A stretch of 64,000 nucleotides of DNA from Balneatrix alpica DSM 16621 (GTDB taxonomy: Bacteria > Pseudomonadota > Gammaproteobacteria > Pseudomonadales > Balneatricaceae): assembly GCF_000619885.1 (NCBI RefSeq), contig NZ_JHUZ01000015.1:62001-126000 (forward strand), in the 5' to 3' direction. Below the pieces are notes generated by a model that ran no database searches, was not told the DNA's origin, and worked only from the letters and a program-made list of their open reading frames with translations. Positions 36,582 to 45,268 of this stretch are shown here, piece by piece (position 1 is the stretch's first letter; the number at the start of each line of letters is the position of its first letter). A program made the translations under genes and the position numbers.

Positions 36582-37508
36582 ATGCAGATTCTTCACAGCG
36601 GCTGTATTTGGCAGCAGGCAGCCCATAACGCCTTTACTGATTTGCTGTATTACCGGCAGCAATGGTGGTGCGCCTTCCGCGAAGCCAGCAGCCATACCTC
36701 CGCCGATGGCGTACTCCGTGTATTAAGCAGTGCAGAGGGTCGCCACTGGCAAGCGCGAGGGCTAATTGCCCTGGCAGGTGCCGACCTGCGTGATGCCAAG
36801 CTCAGCCAGACACCCCAGGGGGAGCTGATGTTATTAGGGGCTGCTGCCTATCAAGCCGGGCCGGTCAGCCATCAGTGCTTGCGCTGGTTAAGTCAGGATG
36901 GCGAGCATTGGGGCCCTCCCCAATCTATCGCTGCCGCTAACCATTGGCTCTGGCGCCTGACCTGGCAACAGGACAGTGCCTATGGTTTAGCCTATGGCAC
37001 CGGCGACCAGGATGGACTGCATTGGTATCAGTGCCAGAGCGATGGTCAATTTCATTCACACCGCCTGACGGAGTTTGACGGCAGCTACGTCAATGAGCAC
37101 GGCCTGGTGTTTGACGACGATGGCACAGCCTATTGCCTGCTCCGCCGTGACATTAACCCAGCGGAACAATCAACCGGCTTACTTGGTGTAGCCAAGCCAC
37201 CCTATCAACACTGGCAATGGCATGATCTGGGGTTTCGCCTCGGTGGCCCTGCGCTGATCTGGGGGCCAGGACAACGCACGCTGTTAGCCGCCTATCGGCG
37301 CTATCAACAACCCAATAAATGGTTGCCACAGTGGACGGAAGTCGCGGAGCTGAGCCTGGATGGCCGCCTGCTGCGTCACCTGCAGCTCCCCTCCGGCGGC
37401 GATTGCAGCTATCCAGGTCTGGCACTGCAGGGGGAGCAGTTGAAGGTGATTTACTATTCCAGCCATGAGCAGGATACCCGCATCTACCAGGCGGATATCC
37501 AACTCTAA
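36582..37508 (+). CDS. Sialidase-like (BNR/Asp-box) beta-propeller protein
   Basis: A 308-residue protein without a signal peptide. It contains Asp-box-like repeats, SSAEGRHW (about 49-56) and LSQDGEHWGP (about 104-113), and regularly spaced Trp, Gly and Asp residues typical of sialidase-type propellers. An early WWCAFREA segment supplies an arginine where sialidases have one. It may be a glycosidase acting on a cytoplasmic or surface glycan, but the full sialidase catalytic set (three Arg, Asp, Tyr/Glu) cannot be confirmed by eye. It converges on a sulfatase gene, with overlapping stops, and diverges from flrB. Confidence 0.55.
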   Translation: MQILHSGCIWQQAAHNAFTDLLYYRQQWWCAFREASSHTSADGVLRVLSSAEGRHWQARGLIALAGADLRDAKLSQTPQGELMLLGAAAYQAGPVSHQCLRWLSQDGEHWGPPQSIAAANHWLWRLTWQQDSAYGLAYGTGDQDGLHWYQCQSDGQFHSHRLTEFDGSYVNEHGLVFDDDGTAYCLLRRDINPAEQSTGLLGVAKPPYQHWQWHDLGFRLGGPALIWGPGQRTLLAAYRRYQQPNKWLPQWTEVAELSLDGRLLRHLQLPSGGDCSYPGLALQGEQLKVIYYSSHEQDTRIYQADIQL

Positions 37509-39052
37509 CGAAGATGCGGATTACGCTGGGCCAGGGGCCGCTCTGTTGGTCCCTCCCCATGCAGCAACCAACCACTTAACTGACGCTCACTGTGGCGCAT
37601 GCGCCAGTCCAGCATCGCTTGGGCATACTCCAGCATCACACCTTGATAATCAGGCTGCCGCGCCAGGTTATGCAGCTCCGCCGGATCTTGTTGCATATCG
37701 AAGAGCAGGGGTGGCAAGCGGTTAAAGTGCACATATTTAAACTGCTGATCACGGATCACCGCCAGACTGCACTCATCCATATTGAGCCCTAATAGAGCTT
37801 CCGGCTTGCCCTCTGGCACATCCCTGAAATCATGCTCCCAATGGACAAAGCGACGCCACTGCGCCGGAGGGACTGCCTGCAACCAGGGCTGCAAACTGTA
37901 ACCATCCGCCTGCAGGGGTACCTCGCCCCCCAACAGACCAAGCACGGTCGGTAATAAATCCACCTGCTCGGTAAAAGCATGCACTTGACGCCCCGCCACT
38001 GCCATTCCCGGCGGCAAGCGCATAATTAGCGGGATGTGGTAAGAGCTGTCATAAAAGCCTTGCTTATCAAGCAGGTAGTGATCCCCTAACTGCTCGCCAT
38101 GATCCGAGGTGAAAATTACCAAGGTCTGCTCTAACACCCCCTGCTGGCGCAGAAATGCCATCAGCCGACCGAGCTGATCATCCACCTCGGCCATCATGCC
38201 GTAATAGGTGGCTTTCAGCTGCTGCCACTCGCTGTCATCCATCCCAGGCCCGAGTCCACCACGCTGCTGACGCTGGCGCTCCTGCGCCTCTAGTACCATC
38301 TTCAGGTACGGATGTTGCTCCTGCTCGTCCTGCAAACTGGGCTGGCGCACTGGCAAGGGCATCTGCTGCGCCTGATAGGCAGCATGATAGGGAGCAGGGG
38401 CAACAAAAGGCGGATGGGGGCGCAGCCAGGACAGATGCACAAACCAGGGCTGTTGCCCCTGGCTGGCGATGTAGTCCATCGCCCGCTGACTCAAATAAGC
38501 GGTTTCACTGTGTTCGGCGGCATAGGGTGCGGCAGGAAAGGTCATCCCCTTGCCGTCCACAGGATCACGCTGATAAATCTGCATAAAGTGTTCTGGCGGC
38601 GGTACCTGGTACCCCTGCCTCGCTAAGTATGCCAACCACTGCGGTGGCTGTTCACCAAAGAGCTCCCCCACTTCATAGCCGGGCAACACCTGTTCATAGG
38701 TCAACCAGGCGGGATCACCTGGCGCCAGGCTACGGGGATCCTGGGCCGTATCGGTATAGCCAAACAACATGGGTCGGTAGCCTAGTTTGGCGACCTCTAA
38801 TGCCATATTGGTAAAGCGCTGATCAAGAGGAGAGCCATTACGACACACCCGATGGCGATGCTGATACATACCGGTGTGGATGGAGGCTCGCGATGGGCTG
38901 CAGGGGGTAGCTTGGGCATAGTGACGGGCAAAAAGTACGCCTTCAGCCGCCAATTGATCCAGATGAGGAGTCCGCACCACAGGATGTCCCAGTGCTGACA
39001 AGCAGTCCCCCCGCCATTGATCAGCGGTAATAAAGAGTACGTTTTTAATCAT
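37505..39052 (-). CDS. Sulfatase (type I, cysteine-type)
   Basis: A 515-residue alkaline-phosphatase-superfamily sulfatase. The active-site motif is ATPCSPSRASIHTG with Cys51, the residue converted to formylglycine; metal ligands are expected at Asp11 (FITADQWRGD) and in FTSDHGEQLGDH. There is no signal peptide, so it probably acts in the cytoplasm, or the Cys is matured by a cytoplasmic formylglycine-generating enzyme or anSME encoded elsewhere. The best start is ATG at 39052 with AAGGAA upstream; 29 further codons to 39139 have no support. Its relatives include choline-sulfatase and phosphonate monoester hydrolases, so the substrate is open. The upstream 233-base gap to the crotonase gene holds divergent promoters. 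Confidence 0.85.
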   Translation of the reverse strand: MIKNVLFITADQWRGDCLSALGHPVVRTPHLDQLAAEGVLFARHYAQATPCSPSRASIHTGMYQHRHRVCRNGSPLDQRFTNMALEVAKLGYRPMLFGYTDTAQDPRSLAPGDPAWLTYEQVLPGYEVGELFGEQPPQWLAYLARQGYQVPPPEHFMQIYQRDPVDGKGMTFPAAPYAAEHSETAYLSQRAMDYIASQGQQPWFVHLSWLRPHPPFVAPAPYHAAYQAQQMPLPVRQPSLQDEQEQHPYLKMVLEAQERQRQQRGGLGPGMDDSEWQQLKATYYGMMAEVDDQLGRLMAFLRQQGVLEQTLVIFTSDHGEQLGDHYLLDKQGFYDSSYHIPLIMRLPPGMAVAGRQVHAFTEQVDLLPTVLGLLGGEVPLQADGYSLQPWLQAVPPAQWRRFVHWEHDFRDVPEGKPEALLGLNMDECSLAVIRDQQFKYVHFNRLPPLLFDMQQDPAELHNLARQPDYQGVMLEYAQAMLDWRMRHSERQLSGWLLHGEGPTERPLAQRNPHLR

Positions 39053-39285
39053 CCGAACTTCCTTGCAGGTTTGTAGGCAGGGTTGAGGCTGGACTAAGGA
39101 CTGGGTTGAAGCATCCTGCCGAGCGGAGGATCGCCACACCAGTACCAGAATGGGCTCAGTTTGCAGTCCAGTTTAGCGGGATCGATATAGCCTTTAGTGG
39201 TAAGGAAGAGTAAAGCCCTTGCTGAAACAGCATTCAGGGTAAACCCTTAATATCGTCAACTCGCTTCACAACCAAAGGACTACCC

Positions 39286-40062
39286 ATGAGCGCACTTCTC
39301 CAGTCACAACTACAAGAGGGGATACTGCATTTACAACTGCAGCGCCCCGATGCCTACAACGCCCTGTCATTAGAGCTAATGGATGCCCTGCTCAACACCT
39401 TACAACAGCAGATGGATAATCCAGACTTACGGGTCGTCGTCATTAGTGGCAGTGGCCGTGGCTTTTGCGCAGGCCATGATCTGCGCCAACTCACCGCTCA
39501 GGATGAGCCAGCCTATCATCAACAGACATTCAATCGCTGTGCTGAGCTGATGCAGGCCATCGTCAACTTCCCGCTACCGGTCATTGCCTCGGTACATGGG
39601 GTTGCCACCGCCGCTGGCTGTCAACTGGTTGCCAGTTGTGATCTGGCGATTTGTGCCGATAGCGCTCGCTTTGCTACCCCAGGGGTGAACATCGGCTTGT
39701 TTTGCTCTACCCCCATGGTCGCCCTGAGCCGTAGCCTGCAAAGCAAACATGCAATGGAACTATTGCTAACCGGGGAACTGATTGATGCCGAACGGGCAGC
39801 GATGATGGGACTGGTCAACTGGGTCGTGGCTGAAGCAGAACTTGTCAGTGCGACCCAAGCCAAAGCCGCCTTAATTGCCGGCAAATCCCGCGCTACCCTG
39901 CAATTGGGGAAAGCCGCTTATCGCCGTCAGCAAGCCCTGCCCTTAGCCCAGGCGTATCAACTGTGCAGCCAAACGATGGTGGAAAACCTACAATTAGCCG
40001 ATGCCAAAGAGGGCATCGATGCCTTTCTGCATAAACGCCCGCCTCAATGGCAGCATCGCTAA
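39286..40062 (+). CDS. Enoyl-CoA hydratase/isomerase family protein (ECHDC3-like)
   Basis: A 258-residue crotonase-fold protein with the oxyanion-hole motifs GRGFCAGHDL and GVATAAGCQLVASCDLAI. The segment FATPGVNIGLFCSTPMVAL is that of the ECHDC3-like subgroup and lacks the glutamate that canonical enoyl-CoA hydratases have in their second catalytic position, so simple hydration may not be its reaction. AAGGAC precedes the ATG. It stands alone between the sulfatase and the glycan operon and may be unrelated to either. Confidence 0.8.
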   Translation: MSALLQSQLQEGILHLQLQRPDAYNALSLELMDALLNTLQQQMDNPDLRVVVISGSGRGFCAGHDLRQLTAQDEPAYHQQTFNRCAELMQAIVNFPLPVIASVHGVATAAGCQLVASCDLAICADSARFATPGVNIGLFCSTPMVALSRSLQSKHAMELLLTGELIDAERAAMMGLVNWVVAEAELVSATQAKAALIAGKSRATLQLGKAAYRRQQALPLAQAYQLCSQTMVENLQLADAKEGIDAFLHKRPPQWQHR

Positions 40063-40065
40063 GCG

Positions 40066-40497
40066 TTACAAACTTGCCCATGCCTGGCGTAACCCCAGCG
40101 CATGGGCCAGGGCAAATACCAGGCACACCGCCGAGCTCCACCATAAGAAGGTATCAATCTGCTCCGGTACTAATAACCAACCGGGTAAGACAGCCAAACC
40201 CCGCAGGGCATAAATCAGCGTCACCAGCAGTAGCACCCCTTTACGCCAGGGCAAAGGCAGCAACCAACCCGCCGCCGACCAGGCATAGGCTGCCCAGGTG
40301 GCTAACACCAATGCAATGGCCAAGGTCAGCGCTGCGGGATACCAACTCCCCGCCTCAGCCATCACAGCCATCTCTTCTCCGGCACCAAAAAACCGATACC
40401 AGGGGCCACCACCCCAAATAATCGCCAGGTGTAACAAGGCTGCCAGGGCACTTAATGCCCCGGCGAAGACTAACCAGGATGAATGGATAGGACGCAC
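40066..40497 (-). CDS. Small integral membrane protein
   Basis: A 143-residue protein with four likely membrane helices (about 7-27, 50-70, 80-98, 112-132). I do not recognise the family. I chose the GTG at 40497 because a perfect AAGGAGG lies five bases upstream; an ATG nine codons earlier would put that ribosome site inside the gene. It is the last gene of the FkbH-ACP operon and its stop lies three bases from the convergent crotonase gene. Confidence 0.65.
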   Translation of the reverse strand: MRPIHSSWLVFAGALSALAALLHLAIIWGGGPWYRFFGAGEEMAVMAEAGSWYPAALTLAIALVLATWAAYAWSAAGWLLPLPWRKGVLLLVTLIYALRGLAVLPGWLLVPEQIDTFLWWSSAVCLVFALAHALGLRQAWASL

Positions 40498-40532
40498 GAC
40501 TTCCTCCTTGAAGCAGTTGAACATACTGAGGG

Positions 40533-41840
40533 TCAGATTACTTCTAACAGATCCGCCGCCAGCAAGGGTTCCGCCAATTCGGCGGCACGCCATATGGGGA
40601 TGGTGATTTTTTCCGCAATCTGCAGCAGATCACGACTGCCATCAGCATAGGCGATCAGGTTCATCATGTCGCGCACCTGATAGCCCGAGGTATGGGTACA
40701 GAGGGTAGGATAAAGACCACGCTTACCCAGCTGAGGCTCTCCCAATACCTTGACCCGCAAGCGTTGATTAGCCTCTAACCCAGCCAGAATACGCTGCATC
40801 ACGGCAAAACCACCGCCTAGCCCCTTAGGGGTAATCAGGCTCAAATCATCCAGTGAGGTATGGTACTCCGGGTAACAACCATATTTACTGCGCATTACTG
40901 TTGCCACCGGTAAGTCCACCCCCGGGGCACAGAGTTGTCGCTCATTCGAGCCACGCTCCAGGTAGCTATAACGCTTAAAGCCCGGCGCATAATGCTGAAG
41001 CACATGCAATGCCATGCGATCGGCTAGAGTATCCTCTGCCCGTGAGGGTAAATACGAATAGGTACGCTCATCGCCGATGCAAGAGAGGTTAAACCCTGCC
41101 AGCGTATGGCGTTGCAAATGGGGTAAATGCTTAGACAAATAAACCAGAGCCCCCAGGGTTTCCGGCACCAGAATCAGGCGGTAGCTATAACGCCGCTTGG
41201 GCAAGGAGGCCAGCCAAGCCATCAGATAGCTGGCGACACAGGGGCCGGACAACTCATTATTAGCCATACTGGGGTGGCAGATATAACTGGAGAGCAACAC
41301 CTCATCCGTCGACTCCCCCGCGAGCAACAACTCCCCATAATTTAATTGCCCGGGAGCCAGTCGGCTTTTAATCACGGCACGGTATTGGCCAGGTTTGAGC
41401 TGGTCTCGTTGTTGCTGGCTTAAACAAAAACCCCAGCGTCGTTGGTAGTAGGAGGTGACATAGGGAATTGCCGTAGGCAAGTCAGGGCGTGAATAAAGGT
41501 GAGGCTGTAGCTCCTCCAGGCTCAGGTACTGGTCAACCGGCTCGGAATAACCCACCACATGCAAGTTATGCCAGCGACTATCAACGATCACCTCACCATC
41601 CGGTCCCTGCAGATAGCCATATTCCAACTGCCACTCATCCGGCACTGTCCAATCGAAAGCCTGATAACCAGTAGGTACCGCAGAAACCACCAGCTCAGGC
41701 AGCAATTCCTGCAACATCGAGAGACTCTGGCGCACCCCCGGGCCGGTCAAACTACGGTTGAGCGGATAAAGCTTGGTTGCCAGGGCATGAATCGCCGCCC
41801 CAACCTGTTCTGCATCCTGCCAGTTCAGTGCGGCACTCAT
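40533..41840 (-). CDS. DUF4910 aminopeptidase-like protein
   Basis: A 435-residue protein of the DUF4910 group (COG4310-type, aminopeptidase-like). Landmarks are TGPGVRQSL, GYQAFDWTVPDEWQ, NLHVVGYSEPV, SSYICHPSMANNELSGPC (the probable metal-binding segment), YRLILVPETLGALVYLS and GGNERQLCAP-like sequence, then a winged-helix C-terminus (about 350-430). Such proteins recur in polysaccharide and flagellin-glycosylation clusters, where their reaction is not known. It overlaps the VOC gene by four bases (ATGA). The function may be hydrolysis or synthesis of an amide bond in a glycan precursor; that is inference. Confidence 0.8.
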   Translation of the reverse strand: MSAALNWQDAEQVGAAIHALATKLYPLNRSLTGPGVRQSLSMLQELLPELVVSAVPTGYQAFDWTVPDEWQLEYGYLQGPDGEVIVDSRWHNLHVVGYSEPVDQYLSLEELQPHLYSRPDLPTAIPYVTSYYQRRWGFCLSQQQRDQLKPGQYRAVIKSRLAPGQLNYGELLLAGESTDEVLLSSYICHPSMANNELSGPCVASYLMAWLASLPKRRYSYRLILVPETLGALVYLSKHLPHLQRHTLAGFNLSCIGDERTYSYLPSRAEDTLADRMALHVLQHYAPGFKRYSYLERGSNERQLCAPGVDLPVATVMRSKYGCYPEYHTSLDDLSLITPKGLGGGFAVMQRILAGLEANQRLRVKVLGEPQLGKRGLYPTLCTHTSGYQVRDMMNLIAYADGSRDLLQIAEKITIPIWRAAELAEPLLAADLLEVI

Positions 41841-42262
41841 GCCATCTGCTCCTCAACCAACTCAACGATGTGTCCCAGAGGGCTGAGAAAAAACTGTACC
41901 CGTGCCCCTGCAAAGGCCACCGCTGGCTGGGCTGGCCCCAGGGGTAAATGCCGCTGCTGACGCAAATGCTCGGCGCCTGCTTCGATATCCCTGACCCGAT
42001 AAGCCAGGTGATTGAGAATATTGCTGCGTTTCGCCAGCGCATTGGCAACCGGACTGCCCTCCTCACTGGGAGCCACTAACTCATAACATAGTCCCTGGGT
42101 ATCCCAGCCAAACTGCACCCAGACTTTCTGCAGCGGATCTTGATACTGCGGCGAAAAGCGCTCAATCCCCAGACTTTGCTGCAAATAGGCTCGCCCCTGG
42201 GCCAATTCAGCCACCACCAGCCCCAGATGATCAAAACGTAGTGTCAGCGGATCAGTTGCCAT
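41837..42262 (-). CDS. VOC-family (glyoxalase/epimerase-like) protein
   Basis: A 141-residue metalloenzyme-fold protein with FDHLGLVVAELAQG at the start and HLAYRVRDIEAGAEHLRQQ in the second half, ending GHIVELVEE, typical of the VOC superfamily and close in form to methylmalonyl-CoA epimerases. In this operon it could epimerise or isomerise an acyl intermediate. Start: ATG at 42262 with GGGGG eight bases upstream; it overlaps the preceding gene by 11 bases. Confidence 0.8.
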   Translation of the reverse strand: MATDPLTLRFDHLGLVVAELAQGRAYLQQSLGIERFSPQYQDPLQKVWVQFGWDTQGLCYELVAPSEEGSPVANALAKRSNILNHLAYRVRDIEAGAEHLRQQRHLPLGPAQPAVAFAGARVQFFLSPLGHIVELVEEQMA

Positions 42263-43043
42263 GATTTGCCCCCTCACGAATCAAGCCATTAGGCTGCTGC
42301 GCGACTAACGCTGCTGCACTTTGATAGAAGTCCTGACAACGCACTGACCATACCGGTAATCGCCCACACAGGCTGCGTTGCCAGAGCCCCTGTTGCTGCA
42401 TCCTTTGCTGTAAAAGACGCAAATCCACCTGGGTGGCACGCTCGGTATCCCGCACCAGATAACGGCTATGCCAGGGACGCAGCCGCCCCTGGTGATCACA
42501 AAGCTGCCCTTGGAAGGTTTTGTAATAGCGGTAATCCACCCCCAGGCACTGTTCGACATAATGGGTGAAGGTAATGCGATCCGCTGCGCAGGCCAGCCCC
42601 AATAAACGGGCATTATGGTGATGCAGCCAGGCAAACAGTGACTCCTCCCCAAAGCAATCATGGTTCTCCTGCACGCTAAGCGATGTGGCGGCGGCACCGC
42701 TGACCGCCACACTAAAGATTGGCTCCAGAGTACGCAGTACACCCGGCCGCTGACGGAAGGCCTCGCTCAACATGCCCACCTGACTAGGGGTGTGGCGCAC
42801 ATCAAACACCTCCCCTTGGGTCAGGCTGTAACTAAAGCTTGGCAAAATCAATGTGCCTGTTGGTCCCAGACGCTGCTCCAACTGGCGAAAAAGTGCTTCT
42901 ATTCCCTCAGCCCCCAGACCAAACTGCGCCACTAACATGGCATCGCCATGCACCATCAGCACCTCGCCTGCCTGCACAGCTAGCGCATCCAGGGTATGAT
43001 CCAGGGCCTCCTGCAAAGCGCGCAACGAAGAAGTATCAGACAC
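42252..43043 (-). CDS. AAC(3)-family N-acyltransferase-like protein
   Basis: A 263-residue member of the AAC(3) aminoglycoside acetyltransferase fold, of the type found in glycan clusters rather than a resistance gene. Recognisable segments are VLMVHGDAML, GPTGTLILPSFSYSLTQGE, DVRHTPSQVGMLSEAFRQ and HHHNARLLGLACAAD. In characterised members a His-Pro pair precedes the SVAA-like segment; here this reads LEPIFSVAVSG, so that histidine appears replaced. It probably acylates an amino sugar; the neighbouring acyl carrier protein could supply the acyl group in place of acetyl-CoA. It starts with GTG, overlapping the ACP gene by eight bases. Confidence 0.8.
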   Translation of the reverse strand: MSDTSSLRALQEALDHTLDALAVQAGEVLMVHGDAMLVAQFGLGAEGIEALFRQLEQRLGPTGTLILPSFSYSLTQGEVFDVRHTPSQVGMLSEAFRQRPGVLRTLEPIFSVAVSGAAATSLSVQENHDCFGEESLFAWLHHHNARLLGLACAADRITFTHYVEQCLGVDYRYYKTFQGQLCDHQGRLRPWHSRYLVRDTERATQVDLRLLQQRMQQQGLWQRSLCGRLPVWSVRCQDFYQSAAALVAQQPNGLIREGANHGN

Positions 43044-43269
43044 TCGTCACGCCCTTCGCCTGTAACGCCGCCCGGATCTGCGCCAGGGAGCGACACTCAC
43101 TGAGCTCCTCCGGCTCAAAACGCACTTCATAGTGCTGTTCAATCAGGAGCATCAGATTAAAGTGTCCCATGGAGTCCCATGCCGCAAAGCTCCCCATCGC
43201 CAGATGCGGATCTGCGCTATCAAGCTGCGCCTCGGGAAACTGCTGTTGCAACAAGGCAATCAGACTCAT
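43036..43269 (-). CDS. Acyl carrier protein
   Basis: A 77-residue acyl carrier protein. The phosphopantetheine attachment site is the serine in AAWDSMGHFNLMLLIE. The start at 43269 has GGAG six bases upstream; an ATG four codons earlier has AGGA too close to it. It lies between the FkbH-like enzyme and the AAC(3)-like acyltransferase, which together suggest loading of a three-carbon or similar acyl group and its transfer to a glycan precursor. Confidence 0.9.
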   Translation of the reverse strand: MSLIALLQQQFPEAQLDSADPHLAMGSFAAWDSMGHFNLMLLIEQHYEVRFEPEELSECRSLAQIRAALQAKGVTSV

Positions 43270-43295
43270 GCTGTTCTCCATTTCCTACTTAAATG

Positions 43296-45068
43296 TTAAT
43301 CGCTCAACCAGGTAATACAGTCTGGTTGACGAGCGGACAGATCCACCAGGCTCACCCAGGCCACCTCCACCTGTGGCTCCGCTAACAGCGCAAACTGCTG
43401 TGCCAACGCCTGACGCTCCACTTCATTGAGCGGCTGCTGGGGTAGCGATTGCCAGAATAACTGAGCGGGGGCATTACGCGGCCCTGGGCAATAGGATAAC
43501 AGCAAGCGCTGCCCCCCTAGATGCTGCAATACCTTAGCCAATTGCGCCAGCACCGCCTCTTCCAACCGCCGCCCTAATACCCGACAACTCAGTACCAGGG
43601 TATCCAGCCAGTAATCACCAGGCTGCTGGCAAGGACGTGCCAATACCAACGCGGTTAAACCATGCTGACCAAAACGATCCTGCAAGCTGGCCAGATACAC
43701 CGCGGCCCCCTCGGCCTCCGCCTGAAGCAGTTGGCTGCGTTGATGGCGCAGCAGGTTAAGATTGAATTGATTGGTCTTCAGACAAAGCTGCTCCGCCCGC
43801 GCCAAACAAGCGTGATCAAGCCGCTGCCAACCGGCTTGCATCTGTAACGCTGTCAGATAATCGCCCTCCTGCAGGCTAGCCGCCAGCTGCTGCGCCTGGG
43901 CGCGAAGCTGATACTGCTCGCCACGTTGCTGATCTTCCTGGCTGTAAGTCAGGCTTTGCAGGCTGGTGAGGGAGGCTAACGCCTCCGGCCAATCCCAGAT
44001 CGCCGCAGGTGGTTCCACTACCTGCACCTGGGGTAACTGTGCTCTGACTTCTTCCCGCTCAACCGGGTTATCGTCCCAGAACACCAATGCATCCAGCCCT
44101 ACCCCCAGTTCCGCTGCAATACGCTGTAATCCCTGCGACTTGGGCTGCCAGTCAATCGCGGCGGCACTAATATGGGTAGGCTTAAGTTGCATACCACTGT
44201 GCTGCTGAAAAACCTGCCACACATCTTCGGCCTGATTTTTGGATGCCAGCGCCAGCAACACACCGCGCTGTGCCAGCCAGCGTGCCTGGCGCTGGAAATC
44301 TTGATAGGCTCGCCCCGCCCCATCTTGGCCTAGCTGCAGATTTGCCAGGCCGTCCTCACCTACAACGCCCCCCCAGAGGGTGTTATCGCAATCCAGTACC
44401 AGCACCTTGCGGGCCGACTGAATCTGGCGTTGCAGTAGTACCTGCAGCCAAGTCGCCAGCAGACGCAGCCCCGCCATGGAGAAATAACAGGAAGCCAGAT
44501 AGCGATTACGGTTATCCACCAGCTGCTGACGCCCATGCTGGCGTAACCACTGCGGTAAGGCGAGATTACCAAGCCCAGGGTGGCTGAGCTGCAACTGTGC
44601 TAAATGCTGATCAAAACGTTGCTGTAACAGTGACAGCAAGGCCTGCTGACGCTGGGCACTCAAGGGGGATAACACTTGTAAGTCCAGCGCCCCGAGCCAA
44701 AGACGACGCTGGGGGCAATGTTGCAGATGCTGACGCAACGGCAATAACAAGGGTGTCAACCAGGCATCGATTAAGTCAGGCCAGCTAGCCTGGGGCTGCG
44801 CTAACCAGTCCTCTCGCGTCGCCTCGGGCAATAAATCATCCCAACACCAGATCACCAACCAAGTGGCCTCGGCCTGCGCTGCACTTTCCCCTGTAACCGT
44901 GGCCTGTAATAACGCCTGAGCCCAGTCACCGTAATCGCCAAAGTCTAATTGCCAATCAGTCTGTAACGGTTGCCAGGCCAGGTTACCCGGCATCAGATTG
45001 GTGGTGCTGGCCAGCCGCAATAACGGCTTTAACTGTTTGGCAGTGGGCTCGGTTACCTTCGCCTGCAC
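43296..45068 (-). CDS. FkbH-like HAD-IIIC phosphatase/acyl-loading enzyme
   Basis: The 590-residue protein has an N-terminal region (about 1-215) of the FkbH type, a HAD-IIIC domain with KVLVLDCDNTLWGGVVGEDG (about 222-240) and VFWDDNPVEREEVR, and a C-terminal GNAT-like region (about 400-560). Characterised FkbH proteins take 1,3-bisphosphoglycerate and load a glyceryl group onto an acyl carrier protein while removing the phosphate; an ACP is encoded next. Start GTG at 45068 with AAGGAG six bases upstream. It is the first gene of the operon and diverges from the HAD-protein gene at 45269; the 194-base gap holds both promoters. Confidence 0.88.
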   Translation of the reverse strand: MQAKVTEPTAKQLKPLLRLASTTNLMPGNLAWQPLQTDWQLDFGDYGDWAQALLQATVTGESAAQAEATWLVIWCWDDLLPEATREDWLAQPQASWPDLIDAWLTPLLLPLRQHLQHCPQRRLWLGALDLQVLSPLSAQRQQALLSLLQQRFDQHLAQLQLSHPGLGNLALPQWLRQHGRQQLVDNRNRYLASCYFSMAGLRLLATWLQVLLQRQIQSARKVLVLDCDNTLWGGVVGEDGLANLQLGQDGAGRAYQDFQRQARWLAQRGVLLALASKNQAEDVWQVFQQHSGMQLKPTHISAAAIDWQPKSQGLQRIAAELGVGLDALVFWDDNPVEREEVRAQLPQVQVVEPPAAIWDWPEALASLTSLQSLTYSQEDQQRGEQYQLRAQAQQLAASLQEGDYLTALQMQAGWQRLDHACLARAEQLCLKTNQFNLNLLRHQRSQLLQAEAEGAAVYLASLQDRFGQHGLTALVLARPCQQPGDYWLDTLVLSCRVLGRRLEEAVLAQLAKVLQHLGGQRLLLSYCPGPRNAPAQLFWQSLPQQPLNEVERQALAQQFALLAEPQVEVAWVSLVDLSARQPDCITWLSD

Positions 45069-45189
45069 CTCGGACTCCTTAAAGTCGGGTTAACGAAAAT
45101 CAGCTTAACTGACATAAGGCCAACAATGGGTATAACAAACCCCATCGAAAACGCTATCCTAAACTCCGCCTGTATCGGCTGATAAGCAT

Positions 45190-45216
45190 TGAAGTTTAAA
45201 GACTTTTTGCCGATAG
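45190..45216 (+). promoter_or_regulatory. Candidate sigma-28 (FliA) promoter
   Basis: TGAA at 45190-45193, 15 bases, then GCCGATAG at 45209-45216. The FliA consensus is TAAA-N15-GCCGATAA, so there are two mismatches and the spacing is exact. It points to the HAD-protein gene, whose start lies about 50 bases downstream. Confidence 0.45.
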
Positions 45217-45268
45217 CAGGAAGCAGCAGGTTGCCCTTTAAGCCCCAGCAAGCAGATAAGGCATGGAA

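Noticed and set aside
42252-43043. Aminoglycoside resistance gene
   Set aside because: The fold is that of AAC(3), but the catalytic motif differs and the gene lies inside a glycan operon; no resistance role is supported.
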